DNA from: Roseomonas indoligenes
Lineage (GTDB): Bacteria; Pseudomonadota; Alphaproteobacteria; Acetobacterales; Acetobacteraceae
DNA length: 64,000 bases
NCBI RefSeq assembly: GCF_017813365.1
Contig: NZ_JAGIZA010000015.1
Coordinates: forward strand, 1-64,000
Reading direction: 5' to 3'
Positions 15,433 to 24,335 of the stretch are shown piece by piece. The position numbers and the translations under genes were made by a program. The notes beneath the pieces are model-generated. The model had not been told where the DNA came from. It ran no database searches and saw nothing but the letters and a program-made list of their open reading frames with translations. Position 1 is the stretch's first letter. Every line of letters starts with the position of its first letter.

Positions 15433-17018
15433 GGGCGCCGGACCACTACGACGTCGCCGTCATCGGCTTCGGCCCTTCCGGCGCCGTCGCGACCGCCCTT
15501 CTGGCCCAGGCGGGGCTGCGGACGCTCGCCATCGACCGCGCGCGGGAGGTCTGGGACAAGCCGCGCGCCATCGCGATCGACCACGAGATCCTGCGCGTCC
15601 TCGACAATCTCGGCGTCGCCGAGCGCGTCCTGCCGCATGTCGCGCCCTTCCCGGCCTCCGAGCATTTCGGGGCGCAGGGCCAGCTCATCCGCCGCATCGA
15701 CATGGTGCCGGAGCCCTATCCGCTGGGCTACGTGCCGACCATGGTCTTCACCCAGCCGCCGGTCGAGGCGGCGCTGCGGGATCACGCGGCCGGCCTTCCC
15801 GGCGCGGAGGTCGCGCTCGGCGTCGAGCTGCTCTCGCTGGAGCAGGACGCGGAGCGCGTGACGCTGCGCCTGCGCGGGGAAGACGGCGCGGAACGGACCG
15901 TCACCGCCGACTACGCCATCGGCTGCGACGGCGCGACCAGCACCGTGCGCCGCGCGCTCGGCATTCGCTACCAGGATCTGGTCTTCGACGAGCCCTGGCT
16001 CGTGGTGGACGTGCTCGTCCATGAGGACGCCCTGGCCCACCTGCCGGCCAATGCCGCGCAGTACTGCGATCCCGCGCGCCCCGTCACCTACATCGTCGGC
16101 CCCGGCCGGCATCGCCGCTGGGAGATCATGCTCCTGCCCGGCGAGGACCCGCGGGCGATGGAGGCGGAGGCGGCGGTTTGGCGCCTGCTCTCCCGCTGGG
16201 TGACGCCGGAGGACGCGACCCTGTGGCGGGCCTCGAGCTACCGCTTCCACGCGCTCGTCGCCGCGCAGTGGCGGCAGGGCCGCGTCTTCCTCGCGGGGGA
16301 TGCGGCGCACCAGCAGCCGCCCTTCATCGGCCAAGGCATGTGCCAGGGCGTGCGCGACGTGGCGAACCTCGCCTGGAAGCTGGCGCAGGTGCACCGCACC
16401 GGGCCGGACGACGCCCTGCTCGATACCTACGGGAGGGAGCGGGACGCGCATGTCCGCGAGCTGACCGCCCGGATCAAGCACATCGGTGAATACATCTGCG
16501 AGCGCGATCCCGAGGCCGCCCGCGCCCGCGACGCGCGGCTGCTCGCCGAAGGGGGCGGCACCGCGCGCACCGTGACCCGGCAGGAGATCGTGCCGCCGCT
16601 CTCCGCGGGCCTTCTCGCGGCCGGGGCGCACCCGGCCAACGGCACCCTCTTCCCGCAGCCCTGGGTGCGGGACGGGACTGGGGGCCGCGTCCGGCTCGAC
16701 ACGGTCGCCGGCCATGGCTGGCGCCTCGTCCTGCGGGGGATGCCGGGCCCGGCGGCGAGTGGCGACCTGACCGTCCTGCACCTCCTCGAACCCGGCGAGG
16801 CCGCGCCCGGGGCGGGGCTTGCCGCCACGGAGCTGGACGGCGTGGCCGCGGCCTGGTTCGCGCGCCACGGCGCCCGCGCCGCCATCGTGCGTCCGGACCA
16901 CTACGTTTTCGGCACAGCCGCGGACAGCGTCGGCCTCGCGCGGTTGCTCGACGACCTCCGCGCGCGGCTGCCGAACCTTCTCCTTCCCCTCGCGACATCA
17001 CCGGAGCACGCAGAATGA
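15429..17018 (+). CDS. FAD-dependent aromatic hydroxylase (MhpA-like)
   Basis: A 529-residue class A flavoprotein monooxygenase. Visible motifs are the dinucleotide fold GFGPSG (residues about 12-17), the DG motif GCDGATSTVRRALG, and the GD motif LAGDAAHQQPPFIGQGMCQG. A C-terminal thioredoxin-like domain starts near residue 400, as in MhpA and phenol hydroxylases. It should ortho-hydroxylate a phenolic substrate to feed the ring-cleaving protein upstream. The start is GTG 15429, whose GTGA overlaps the previous stop; this replaces a longer frame that reads into the preceding gene. Its own stop overlaps the next ATG. Confidence 0.9.
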   Translation: MRAPDHYDVAVIGFGPSGAVATALLAQAGLRTLAIDRAREVWDKPRAIAIDHEILRVLDNLGVAERVLPHVAPFPASEHFGAQGQLIRRIDMVPEPYPLGYVPTMVFTQPPVEAALRDHAAGLPGAEVALGVELLSLEQDAERVTLRLRGEDGAERTVTADYAIGCDGATSTVRRALGIRYQDLVFDEPWLVVDVLVHEDALAHLPANAAQYCDPARPVTYIVGPGRHRRWEIMLLPGEDPRAMEAEAAVWRLLSRWVTPEDATLWRASSYRFHALVAAQWRQGRVFLAGDAAHQQPPFIGQGMCQGVRDVANLAWKLAQVHRTGPDDALLDTYGRERDAHVRELTARIKHIGEYICERDPEAARARDARLLAEGGGTARTVTRQEIVPPLSAGLLAAGAHPANGTLFPQPWVRDGTGGRVRLDTVAGHGWRLVLRGMPGPAASGDLTVLHLLEPGEAAPGAGLAATELDGVAAAWFARHGARAAIVRPDHYVFGTAADSVGLARLLDDLRARLPNLLLPLATSPEHAE

Positions 17019-17866
17019 AGCTCGCCACCTTCCGCCACGGCGGCACGACCAGCTGGGGCGTCGTCGAGGGCGACACCATCCTGGACACCGGCGCCGCCCT
17101 GCGGGACCGCTTCCCCGACCTGAAGTCCGTTATCGCGGCGGGCGCGCTGGACGCGGCGCGGGATGCCGCGGGGGCCGCGCGCATCGCACTGTCCGAGATC
17201 ACCTGGCTGCCCGTGATCCCGAACCCCGACAAGATCCTCTGCGTCGGCCTGAACTACGAGACGCACCGCAAGGAGACAGGCCGCTCAGAGGTGGAGAACC
17301 CCACCATCTTCGCGCGCTACGCCAATTCCCAGACCGGCCACTTGGCGCCCATCCTGCGGCCGCGCGTCTCGCAGGACCTCGACTTCGAGGGCGAGCTGGC
17401 CGTCATCATCGGCAGGCCCGGCCGGTACGTGAGCAAGGCCGATGCCCTCGCGCATGTCGCGGGCTACGCCTGCTACAACGACGGCAGCGTGCGCGACTGG
17501 CAGCGCCACACGCACCAGTTCACCCCGGGCAAGAACTTCCCGGAGACCGGCGCCTTCGGGCCGTGGATGGTGACGCCGGACGAGGTGGGCGACCTCGCCA
17601 GGTTGCGGCTGCAGACCCGCGTGAACGGGCAGGTCGTGCAGGACGCCCTGATCGAGCAGATGATCTTCGATGTGCCCCGGCAGATCGAGTACTGCTCCGC
17701 CTTCACGCGACTGGAGCCGGGCGACGTGATCGCGACCGGCACGCCGGGCGGCGTGGGCGCCAAGCGCCAGCCCCCGCTCTGGCTGAAGCCGGGCGACACG
17801 GTGGAGGTCGAGATCGACCGCGTCGGGCTGCTGCGGAACAGCGTGGCGGACGAGACGGCGGGCTGA
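17015..17866 (+). CDS. fumarylacetoacetate hydrolase-family protein
   Basis: A 283-residue FAH-fold hydrolase. The active-site block LNYETHRKETGR, the metal-binding DFEGELAVIIGR (Glu-Glu) and the TGTPGGVGAKRQPP loop are all present. Family members hydrolyse or decarboxylate 1,3-diketo acids made by meta-cleavage. The ATG overlaps the hydroxylase stop (ATGA). With the hydroxylase and the dioxygenase-like protein it makes a sensible order of hydroxylation, ring opening and C-C hydrolysis. Confidence 0.9.
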   Translation: MKLATFRHGGTTSWGVVEGDTILDTGAALRDRFPDLKSVIAAGALDAARDAAGAARIALSEITWLPVIPNPDKILCVGLNYETHRKETGRSEVENPTIFARYANSQTGHLAPILRPRVSQDLDFEGELAVIIGRPGRYVSKADALAHVAGYACYNDGSVRDWQRHTHQFTPGKNFPETGAFGPWMVTPDEVGDLARLRLQTRVNGQVVQDALIEQMIFDVPRQIEYCSAFTRLEPGDVIATGTPGGVGAKRQPPLWLKPGDTVEVEIDRVGLLRNSVADETAG

Positions 17867-17933
17867 GGCCCGCGCCGCGCCTTCACGGGCGCGGCACGGT
17901 TGAAAGAAAGCGTCCAGGAGAGGAAACACAACC

Positions 17934-18938
17934 ATGGGCACGCTGCCCCGGATCCTGCCGCGCCGCGGCACCTTGGTGCTGGCCGCCCTCGCGGCGCTGC
18001 TCGCCCCTTCGGCGCTCTCTCCCGCAAGGGCGCAGGGAAACTGGCCCAACCGCCCCATCCGCGTGATCGTGCCGCAGCCGCCCGGCGGCAACCTCGACAT
18101 CATCGTCCGCTCCCTGAGCGAAGGACTGCAGGCCGAGCTGGGCCAGCCGGTGGTGGTGGAGAACAGGCCTGGCGGCAACAGCGTGATCGGGCTTGAGGCC
18201 TGCGCGGTGGCGGCGGCGGATGGCTACACCTTCTGCGGGGTCTCGGTGGAGGTGATGTCCACCTACCCCTATGTCGAGCCGCAGCTCTTCGCCCGCTACG
18301 CCTCGCTCCGCCCCGTCACGCAGATCGTCTCCAGCCCCGGCGTGCTGCTGGCGAGCGCGGAGGTGCCGGCACGTACCCTGCCGGAATTCGTCGCCTGGGC
18401 GCGCGGCAAGCGGGACCTGAACTACTCCTCCTCCGGCAATGGCTCCTCGCAGAACCTGCTGTGGGAATGGATCAAGGCGCGCGATCACCTGGAAATGCAG
18501 CACGTGCCCTATCGCGGCGTGTCGGAGGCGATCAACGAGCTCGCGGCCGGCCGCGTGCAGGCCTCCTACGTCGCGCTCGGCCTCGCCCTGCCGCAGATCC
18601 AGGCCGGGCGGATCAAGCCGCTCGCGGTGCTCGGCGCCAGCCGCATCCCGCAGCTTCCCGACACGCCCTCCATGCACGAGATCGGCTACGACTTCCCCTA
18701 TACCGGTGCCTGGTGGGGCCTGGCGACCGCGGCGAACACGCCGCCCGCCATCGTGGAGCGGGTGGCCAGGGCCGTCCACGCCGTGGTGCACAGCGCAGGC
18801 TACCGCGAGCGGATCATCGCGCCCGGCGGCTACGTTCCCTCGGGCAGCACCCCGGCCGAGTTCACGGCCCTGATCGAGGAGGAGCGCGCCAAGGGGGCGG
18901 AGATCGTGCGCCTGGCGGGCGTGCGGCCGGGCAACTGA
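17934..18938 (+). CDS. Bug/TctC-family periplasmic solute receptor
   Basis: A 334-residue receptor with a long signal peptide (Arg-rich start, hydrophobic LVLAALAALLAPSALSPARAQ). The mature start is NWPNRPIRVIVPQPPGGNLD with the PPGG ligand loop. VVVENRPGG and HVPYRGV follow. It closes the aromatic-degradation operon, 67 bp after the hydrolase, and probably delivers its carboxylate substrate or a precursor. GAGAGGA precedes the ATG. Two cysteines (LEACA, TFCGV) close to the ligand region are unusual for the family. Confidence 0.9.
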   Translation: MGTLPRILPRRGTLVLAALAALLAPSALSPARAQGNWPNRPIRVIVPQPPGGNLDIIVRSLSEGLQAELGQPVVVENRPGGNSVIGLEACAVAAADGYTFCGVSVEVMSTYPYVEPQLFARYASLRPVTQIVSSPGVLLASAEVPARTLPEFVAWARGKRDLNYSSSGNGSSQNLLWEWIKARDHLEMQHVPYRGVSEAINELAAGRVQASYVALGLALPQIQAGRIKPLAVLGASRIPQLPDTPSMHEIGYDFPYTGAWWGLATAANTPPAIVERVARAVHAVVHSAGYRERIIAPGGYVPSGSTPAEFTALIEEERAKGAEIVRLAGVRPGN

Positions 18939-18990
18939 TGGCGGCGGCTGCGCCTGGCCTTCTATGCCGGGCGCAGCCGATACCGGATCG

Positions 18991-19992
18991 TCACTCGATC
19001 TGCACCTTCGCCTTGCGGACCACGTCGTCCCACTTCGTGATCTCGTCCTTGATGAAGGCCTCGAACGCGTCGGGCGAGTTGCCGACGGGCTCCGCCCCCT
19101 GCTCCGTCAGCTTCGCCAGGAAGGCGGGCTGGCGTGCCGCCTCCTGCAACGCGGCGGAGATGGCCTCGATCGCCGGGCGCGGCGTGCGGGCGGGCGCCAC
19201 CGTGCCGAACCAGGCCACGGCCTGCACGTCGGGGAAGCCCGCCTCGGTCGTCGTCGGCACATCGGGCAGGGAGGCGCTGCGGCGCGTGTCCGTCACGGCC
19301 AGCGCGCGCACCCGCCCATCCTTGATCTGCGGCAGGCCCGAGGGGAGGTTGTCCACCAGGATCTCCACCCGGCCCGCCGCCGCCTCCAGAAGCATCTGCG
19401 CCGCGCCCCGGAAGGGGATGTGCGTCATGTCCAGCCCGTTGCCGTTCTTCAGCATCTCCCCGGTCAGGTGCAGGCTGGTTCCGACGCCGGAGGAGCCGAA
19501 GTTGAAGCCGCCCGGCGTCTTGCGGATCAGCTCGACCAGCTCGCCCAGCGTCCGCGCGGGGATGCGGTTGGCCACCATGATGACGTTCGGCACGGTGCAG
19601 ATGTTCGACACCGCCGCGATGTCGGCGGGGCGATAGCCGAGGTTGCGGTACATGGCGTAGTTGATCGCGCCCGTGCCGACGGTGACCAGCCCGATCGTGT
19701 GGCCGTCCGGCTCCGCCTTCGCCAGCACCTCCGTGCCGATGCCGCCCCCCGCGCCGGCCCGGTTCTCGACGATGACGGGCTGGCCGAGGCGGGCGGAGAT
19801 GGCTTCCGCCATCATGCGGGAGAGGATGTCGGCCGTGCCCGCCGGCGCGAAGGGCACGATGTAGCGCATCGGGCGAGTGGGCCGCCATTCCCGCGCCTGC
19901 GCCATCCCTTGGGCCAGGGCCGGCGCCGAGAGCGCCGCCCCCGTCAGGCCGAGCGCGGCGCCGAGCGCCTCCCGCCGGGAGAGTGTTGTCAT
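18991..19992 (-). CDS. Bug/TctC-family periplasmic solute receptor
   Basis: A 333-residue receptor. The signal peptide has a twin-arginine-like start (TLSRREALGAALGLTGAA) and a LAQG cleavage region. The mature start is PTRPMRYIVPFAPAGTAD, with APAG in the ligand loop where most family members have PPGG. It continues with VIVENRAGAG, GSSGVGTSLHL and HIPFRGA. A GGAGGAAG site precedes the ATG at 19992. It is the last gene of the minus-strand operon with the dehydrogenase at 20054 and the two UxaA-type dehydratases, so a sugar-acid-type ligand is a reasonable guess. Confidence 0.9.
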   Translation of the reverse strand: MTTLSRREALGAALGLTGAALSAPALAQGMAQAREWRPTRPMRYIVPFAPAGTADILSRMMAEAISARLGQPVIVENRAGAGGGIGTEVLAKAEPDGHTIGLVTVGTGAINYAMYRNLGYRPADIAAVSNICTVPNVIMVANRIPARTLGELVELIRKTPGGFNFGSSGVGTSLHLTGEMLKNGNGLDMTHIPFRGAAQMLLEAAAGRVEILVDNLPSGLPQIKDGRVRALAVTDTRRSASLPDVPTTTEAGFPDVQAVAWFGTVAPARTPRPAIEAISAALQEAARQPAFLAKLTEQGAEPVGNSPDAFEAFIKDEITKWDDVVRKAKVQIE

Positions 19993-20053
19993 CGTTCCGC
20001 TTCCTCCATCGCGCCGTTTCTTGTCGTGGCGCTGAACTTGCTCGGCCGCCGGG

Positions 20054-21112
20054 CTAGGGCATGGCGACGCCGAGCTTCCCGGCCCAGGGCCGCAGCGCGT
20101 CGAGGATGCCCTCGCGCAGCGCCACGCCCTTCGCCTCCGCGTCCCGGTAGCGCCGCAGCCCGGCCTCGCCCGGCAGGCGCACGGGGCCGAGGCCCGGGCG
20201 CGGGGGGCTGGCGCGGCAGCCATCGGCGATCGCCCCGGCCTGCCGGGTGAAGGCATCCAACCCCGCGAAGGCGGCGGGATCGATCACCTGCAGGAACACG
20301 GCGTTCACCATGCCCTTCGGCCCGTCCGCCCGCCCCTGCCCGGAGAGCCCCTGGCTCAGCGCCTCCGCCGTCAGCGCCCAGCCATAGCCCTTCTGGCCGT
20401 GATCCTGCCCGCCCGCCGGCAGCACCGTGCCGCCGCGCTGCAGCACGGCGGGGTCGTCGCTGGCCTCGCCCTCGGCGCTCATCAGCCAGGGCCGGTCGTA
20501 GCGCCGCCCCTCGCGGGAGAGCCGCATCGCCATGTTGTTGGTGGTGATGGAGGCGCTGACATCGATCATCACGGGATCGCCGCCCGTGGGAAACCCGATC
20601 GAGAAGGGCGCGGGCGAGAGGGCGGCGCGCAGCCCGCCGAAGGGCGCGACCGTCGCGATGCCCGGCGCGGAGGAGTGGATGGACAGCACCAGCCCGCGCT
20701 CCGCCGCGCGGCGCAGATAGGCGGCGAGGCAGCCGATATGGTGGCCGTTGCCTATGGCGACGCTGACAGTGCCATACTGCGCCACCCGCTCGAAGGCCGT
20801 CTCCATCGCGCGCGTCACGAGCCAGGGGCCCGGCAGCCGCCGGCCGTTCCAGGCCAGGCAGGCCCCGCGGTCCGACAGCACCTCCGGATCGCCGGAGAGC
20901 GTCATGCTCCCCGCCTCGATCTCGCCGAGATAGCGCACGGCCAGTTCCAGCCCGTGCGTGTCGTGGCCGAGCATGTCGGCCTCGACGAGGATGTCGGCGA
21001 CCGCCTCGGCCTTCGGTGCTTCCAGCCCGGCCGCGGCGAAGAGATCGGCGGCGAAGCGGCGCAGCGCCCCGGCCTCGTGGCGGTCGCCCACCCGGCTTTC
21101 CACCGCGCTCAC
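20054..21112 (-). CDS. malate/L-lactate dehydrogenase (LdhA2/YbiC)-family oxidoreductase
   Basis: A 352-residue NAD(P)-dependent 2-hydroxyacid (or delta1-piperideine-2-carboxylate-type) dehydrogenase. Family marks are the HDTHGLELAVRYL block near residue 49, the catalytic His in NGHHIGCLAAY, APFGG and the DVSASITTNN strand. The start is GTG at 21112, whose GTGA overlaps the stop of the dehydratase gene upstream, so it is translationally coupled. Together with the dehydratases it suggests interconversion of sugar acids and keto-acids. The C-terminal domain is normal in length. Confidence 0.88.
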   Translation of the reverse strand: MSAVESRVGDRHEAGALRRFAADLFAAAGLEAPKAEAVADILVEADMLGHDTHGLELAVRYLGEIEAGSMTLSGDPEVLSDRGACLAWNGRRLPGPWLVTRAMETAFERVAQYGTVSVAIGNGHHIGCLAAYLRRAAERGLVLSIHSSAPGIATVAPFGGLRAALSPAPFSIGFPTGGDPVMIDVSASITTNNMAMRLSREGRRYDRPWLMSAEGEASDDPAVLQRGGTVLPAGGQDHGQKGYGWALTAEALSQGLSGQGRADGPKGMVNAVFLQVIDPAAFAGLDAFTRQAGAIADGCRASPPRPGLGPVRLPGEAGLRRYRDAEAKGVALREGILDALRPWAGKLGVAMP

Positions 21113-22653
21113 GCCGTGACGCCGATCGGCCAGGGCACGAACTCGTTGGTGCCCACCCCCGCCAGCTCGCTCTTCGTCCTCTCGCCGGAGGCATGGCGCA
21201 GCAGCCTTTCGAAGATGCGCCGCCCCGCCTGCTCCAGCGTCTCCTCCCCGTCGATGATCGTGCCGCAGTTCACGTCCATGTCCGCCTCCATGCGCTCGTA
21301 CATCGGCGTGTTCGAGGCAAGCTTCATCGTCGGCGCGGGCAGCGAGCCGAAGCAGGAGCCGCGGCCGGTGGTGAAGATCACCATGTTCGCCCCGCCGGCG
21401 ATCTGGCCGGTGGCCGCCACGGGATCGTAGCCCGGCGTGTCCATGAAGACGAAGCCCTTCGCCGTCACCGGCTCCGCGTACTCGTACACCGCCATCAGCC
21501 CGGTGCTGCCGCCCTTCTTGGAGCCGCCGAGCGACTTCTCCAGAATGTTCGCAAGGCCCCCCGCGTTGTTGCCGGGCGCAACCTTGCCGTTGATCTGGCT
21601 GTCCCGGCCCTCGCTGTGGCGCAGCCACCAATCCATCCGCTCCACCAGCTTCCGGCCGACCTCCGGCGTCACGGCGCGCGCCGTCAGCGTGTGCTCCACG
21701 CCGAAGATCTCCGTCGTCTCGGAGAGGATGGCAGTGCCGCTGTTCCGGATCAGGATGTCCATCGCCACGCCGAGGGCGGGGTTCGCGGAGAGGCCGGAGA
21801 AGCCGTCCGAGCCGCCGCACTGCATGCCGATCGTCAGGTGTTCGGCGGAGACCGTCTCCCGCGTCACCGCATCCGCCAGGGGCAGCATCTCGCGCACCAG
21901 CGCGATGCCCGCCTCCACCGTGCGGCGCAACCCGCCCTCCTCGCCGATCACCAGGGTCCGCAGCGCCGGCCCGCGCTCCAGCCCCTGCCCGGCCAGGAAT
22001 CCCTCCAGGTCGTTCACCTCCGCGGCGGAGGCGATGACGAGGGCGGCGGCGGTGTTCGGGTTCCGCAGCGTGCCGCCGATGGTCCGCCGCAGCAGGGCCA
22101 TGGGCTCACCGCCGCGCTCCATCCCGTCCCCGCCCTCATGCGCGAAGGGGGCCACCCCATCCACCATCAGGAAGGCTTCCAGGCGGTCCGGCGTGAAATA
22201 GGCGGCGATCCGGCGCGCGGCCGTGGCGCCCGCAGCGCCGAGGGCGAAGACACCGATGTAGTTGCGTGTGCCGACGCGCCCATCCGCGCGGCGGATGCCC
22301 TGGAACGTCGCGCGCCCGGGCTGCGGCACGAACTCCGTCGGGCGGTAGTCGCGGGAATAGGCGTAGTCCTTCTCCACCGCGTCGAACAGGATGTTGTGGC
22401 TGTGCATCCAGGTGCCCGGCGCCAGATCCTCGGACGCGAAGCCGATCACCGTGTCGTATTTCCGTACCGCCTCGCCCTTGGCGATGAAGCGCGTGGCGAT
22501 CTTGTGGCCGGCGGGCACGTCCTGCAGCGTGACCACGCCCTCCGCCGGCACGGCCGTGCCCGCCGCCACGGGCAGCCGCGCGACCACCACGTTGTCCCTG
22601 AGGTCCAGGCGAATGAAGGGGTTGTAGTTGGGGCGGGCGATGTCGCCATCCAT
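21109..22653 (-). CDS. UxaA/GarD-family dehydratase, paralog 1
   Basis: A 514-residue protein with the full altronate/galactarate dehydratase layout: an N-terminal SAF domain (about 1-100) and the large catalytic part. It keeps MQCGGSDGFSG and SANPALG (about residues 325-345) and ILSETTEIFG, but three other conserved spots are altered: GSGCGM reads EGGDGME, GLGCE reads ASAAE, and QxxGGT reads EEGGL. The tandem neighbour shows the opposite pattern. GAGGG precedes the ATG at 22653. It probably dehydrates a sugar acid, perhaps only as a pair with the neighbour. Confidence 0.88.
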   Translation of the reverse strand: MDGDIARPNYNPFIRLDLRDNVVVARLPVAAGTAVPAEGVVTLQDVPAGHKIATRFIAKGEAVRKYDTVIGFASEDLAPGTWMHSHNILFDAVEKDYAYSRDYRPTEFVPQPGRATFQGIRRADGRVGTRNYIGVFALGAAGATAARRIAAYFTPDRLEAFLMVDGVAPFAHEGGDGMERGGEPMALLRRTIGGTLRNPNTAAALVIASAAEVNDLEGFLAGQGLERGPALRTLVIGEEGGLRRTVEAGIALVREMLPLADAVTRETVSAEHLTIGMQCGGSDGFSGLSANPALGVAMDILIRNSGTAILSETTEIFGVEHTLTARAVTPEVGRKLVERMDWWLRHSEGRDSQINGKVAPGNNAGGLANILEKSLGGSKKGGSTGLMAVYEYAEPVTAKGFVFMDTPGYDPVAATGQIAGGANMVIFTTGRGSCFGSLPAPTMKLASNTPMYERMEADMDVNCGTIIDGEETLEQAGRRIFERLLRHASGERTKSELAGVGTNEFVPWPIGVTA

Positions 22654-22673
22654 GGTGATGCCCTCTCTCTCGT

Positions 22674-24200
22674 TCAGGAGCAGACGCCGATGGGCCAGGG
22701 GGCGAAGCCGCTCTCGCCCATGCCCTCGATCTCGCCCTTCGTCCTCTCGCCGGAGGCATGGCGCAGGATCGCCGCGAAGATCCGCTCCCCCGCGGCCTCC
22801 ACCGTCTCCGCGCCGTCCAGCACCGGGCCTGCATCCACGTCGATGGCGTCGGCCATGCGACGGAAGGTCTCGCTGTTGGAGGCGATCTTGAGCGTCGGCG
22901 CGGGGAGCGACCCGAAGTCGCTGCCGAGGCCCGTCGTCATCGCGATCAGCGTCGCGCCCGCGGCCGCCTGCCCGGTGACGGAGACGGGATCGTGGTCCGG
23001 GCTGTCCATGAAGACGAGGCCGGGGCCGCTCACCCGCTCGGCGTAGCGGTGCACCGCGGCGATCGGGGTGCTGCCCGCCTTGCCCAGCCCGTCCAGCGCC
23101 CGTTCCAGCCCGCTGGCGAAGCCGCCGCGCTCGCCACCGCGGTCGAGACCGCCGTCCAGCCGCGTCTCGCGCCCGCTGCCATAGGCCTGCCACCAGTCCA
23201 GCCGTTCCCGCAGGGCGGCCGCAATCTCGGGGCTGGCCGCGCGCCCTGCGAAGGCGCCGCCGGAGAGGAGCATGTCCGGCGTCTCCGACAGGATCGCCGT
23301 CCCGCCCCCGGCCACGAGCATGTCCACCGCCACGCCGAGCGCGGGATTGGCGGAGAGGCCGCAGAGCCCGTCCGCCGCGCCGGTCTGCAGGCCGAGCACA
23401 AGGCGCGACACGGGCACCGTCGTGCGGCGCGCCGCGTTCGCCGCCGGCAGCATCGCCGCGACCCCCGCCTTCGCCGCCTCCACCGCCGCCCGGGTGCCGC
23501 CCACCTCCTGCAGCGTCACCGTCTGCAGCCGGTCGCCGACTTGCAGCCCCTCCTTCTCCAGGAAGACCTTCAGGTTGTTGCGCTCGCAGCCCAGGGCGAC
23601 GATCACGGCGCCGGCCATGTTGGGATTGCGGATCACGCCGGACAGGGTGCGGCGGAGCAGGTCCATCGGCTCCCCCGTCATCTCCATGCCGCAGCCCATG
23701 GCATGGATCAGGGGGATCACCCCGTCCACGTTGGGAAACTCGGCCAGGCGTTCCTCGTCGAACCAGTCGGCGGCCTGCCGCGCGGCGGTCGCGCCGCAGT
23801 TGCTGGCGATGACCACGCCGAGGAAGTTGCGGGTGCCCACGCGCCCGTCCTCCCGCACGAAGCCCTGGAAACTCGCGGGCGCCACCGCGCGGGCGGAGCC
23901 GGCAAGGGGGTGTGCCACGGGCATGGCCCGTCCCAGGAGCGCGGCGTGCACGCGCGCCCCGGCCGGGATATCGAACGCCGCCACGCCGATCGGGATCCCC
24001 GCCTTCAGCACCGGCTCGCCGCGCCGGATGTCGCGCAGGGCCAGCTTGTGCCCGGGCGGCACATCCTCCCGCGCGGTGATCCCGCCCTCCAGCACGGCGC
24101 CGGCCGGCAGCAGGCGGAGGGCGGTCGCGGTGTTGTCCCGCAGGTCCGCGCGGATGGTGTCGATCGGCCGCAGCAGCGGCGCGGCATGGCCCAGGGACAT
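22674..24200 (-). CDS. UxaA/GarD-family dehydratase, paralog 2
   Basis: A 508-residue homolog of the gene just downstream, 20 bp apart and in one operon. It keeps AMGCGME, ALGCERNN and LQEVGGT but has lost the CGGSD motif, which reads LQTGAADGLCG before SANPALG. ILSETPDM is kept. The ATG at 24200 has GGGAGGA 5 nt upstream and is preferred over one 24 nt further up. First gene of the operon, divergent from a LysR regulator with a well-formed T-N11-A site between them. Confidence 0.88.
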   Translation of the reverse strand: MSLGHAAPLLRPIDTIRADLRDNTATALRLLPAGAVLEGGITAREDVPPGHKLALRDIRRGEPVLKAGIPIGVAAFDIPAGARVHAALLGRAMPVAHPLAGSARAVAPASFQGFVREDGRVGTRNFLGVVIASNCGATAARQAADWFDEERLAEFPNVDGVIPLIHAMGCGMEMTGEPMDLLRRTLSGVIRNPNMAGAVIVALGCERNNLKVFLEKEGLQVGDRLQTVTLQEVGGTRAAVEAAKAGVAAMLPAANAARRTTVPVSRLVLGLQTGAADGLCGLSANPALGVAVDMLVAGGGTAILSETPDMLLSGGAFAGRAASPEIAAALRERLDWWQAYGSGRETRLDGGLDRGGERGGFASGLERALDGLGKAGSTPIAAVHRYAERVSGPGLVFMDSPDHDPVSVTGQAAAGATLIAMTTGLGSDFGSLPAPTLKIASNSETFRRMADAIDVDAGPVLDGAETVEAAGERIFAAILRHASGERTKGEIEGMGESGFAPWPIGVCS

Positions 24201-24298
24201 CGGATCCTCCCGCCCGGGGGCCATCCGGCCACCGGTGCTTCTTATCCGGCCATTCTATTTCCGGCTTGATGCGTGTCTAACACCCATCCAGCATCGTG

Positions 24299-24319
24299 GT
24301 GATACCCGATCGACATCAC
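24299..24319. promoter_or_regulatory. LysR-type binding site
   Basis: Inverted repeat GTGAT-N11-ATCAC with a perfect T-N11-A core, 17 bp upstream of the LysR gene and about 100 bp from the divergent dehydratase operon. This is the standard position for autoregulation plus activation. Confidence 0.65.
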
Positions 24320-24335
24320 GGGAGACTGGCGCGCC

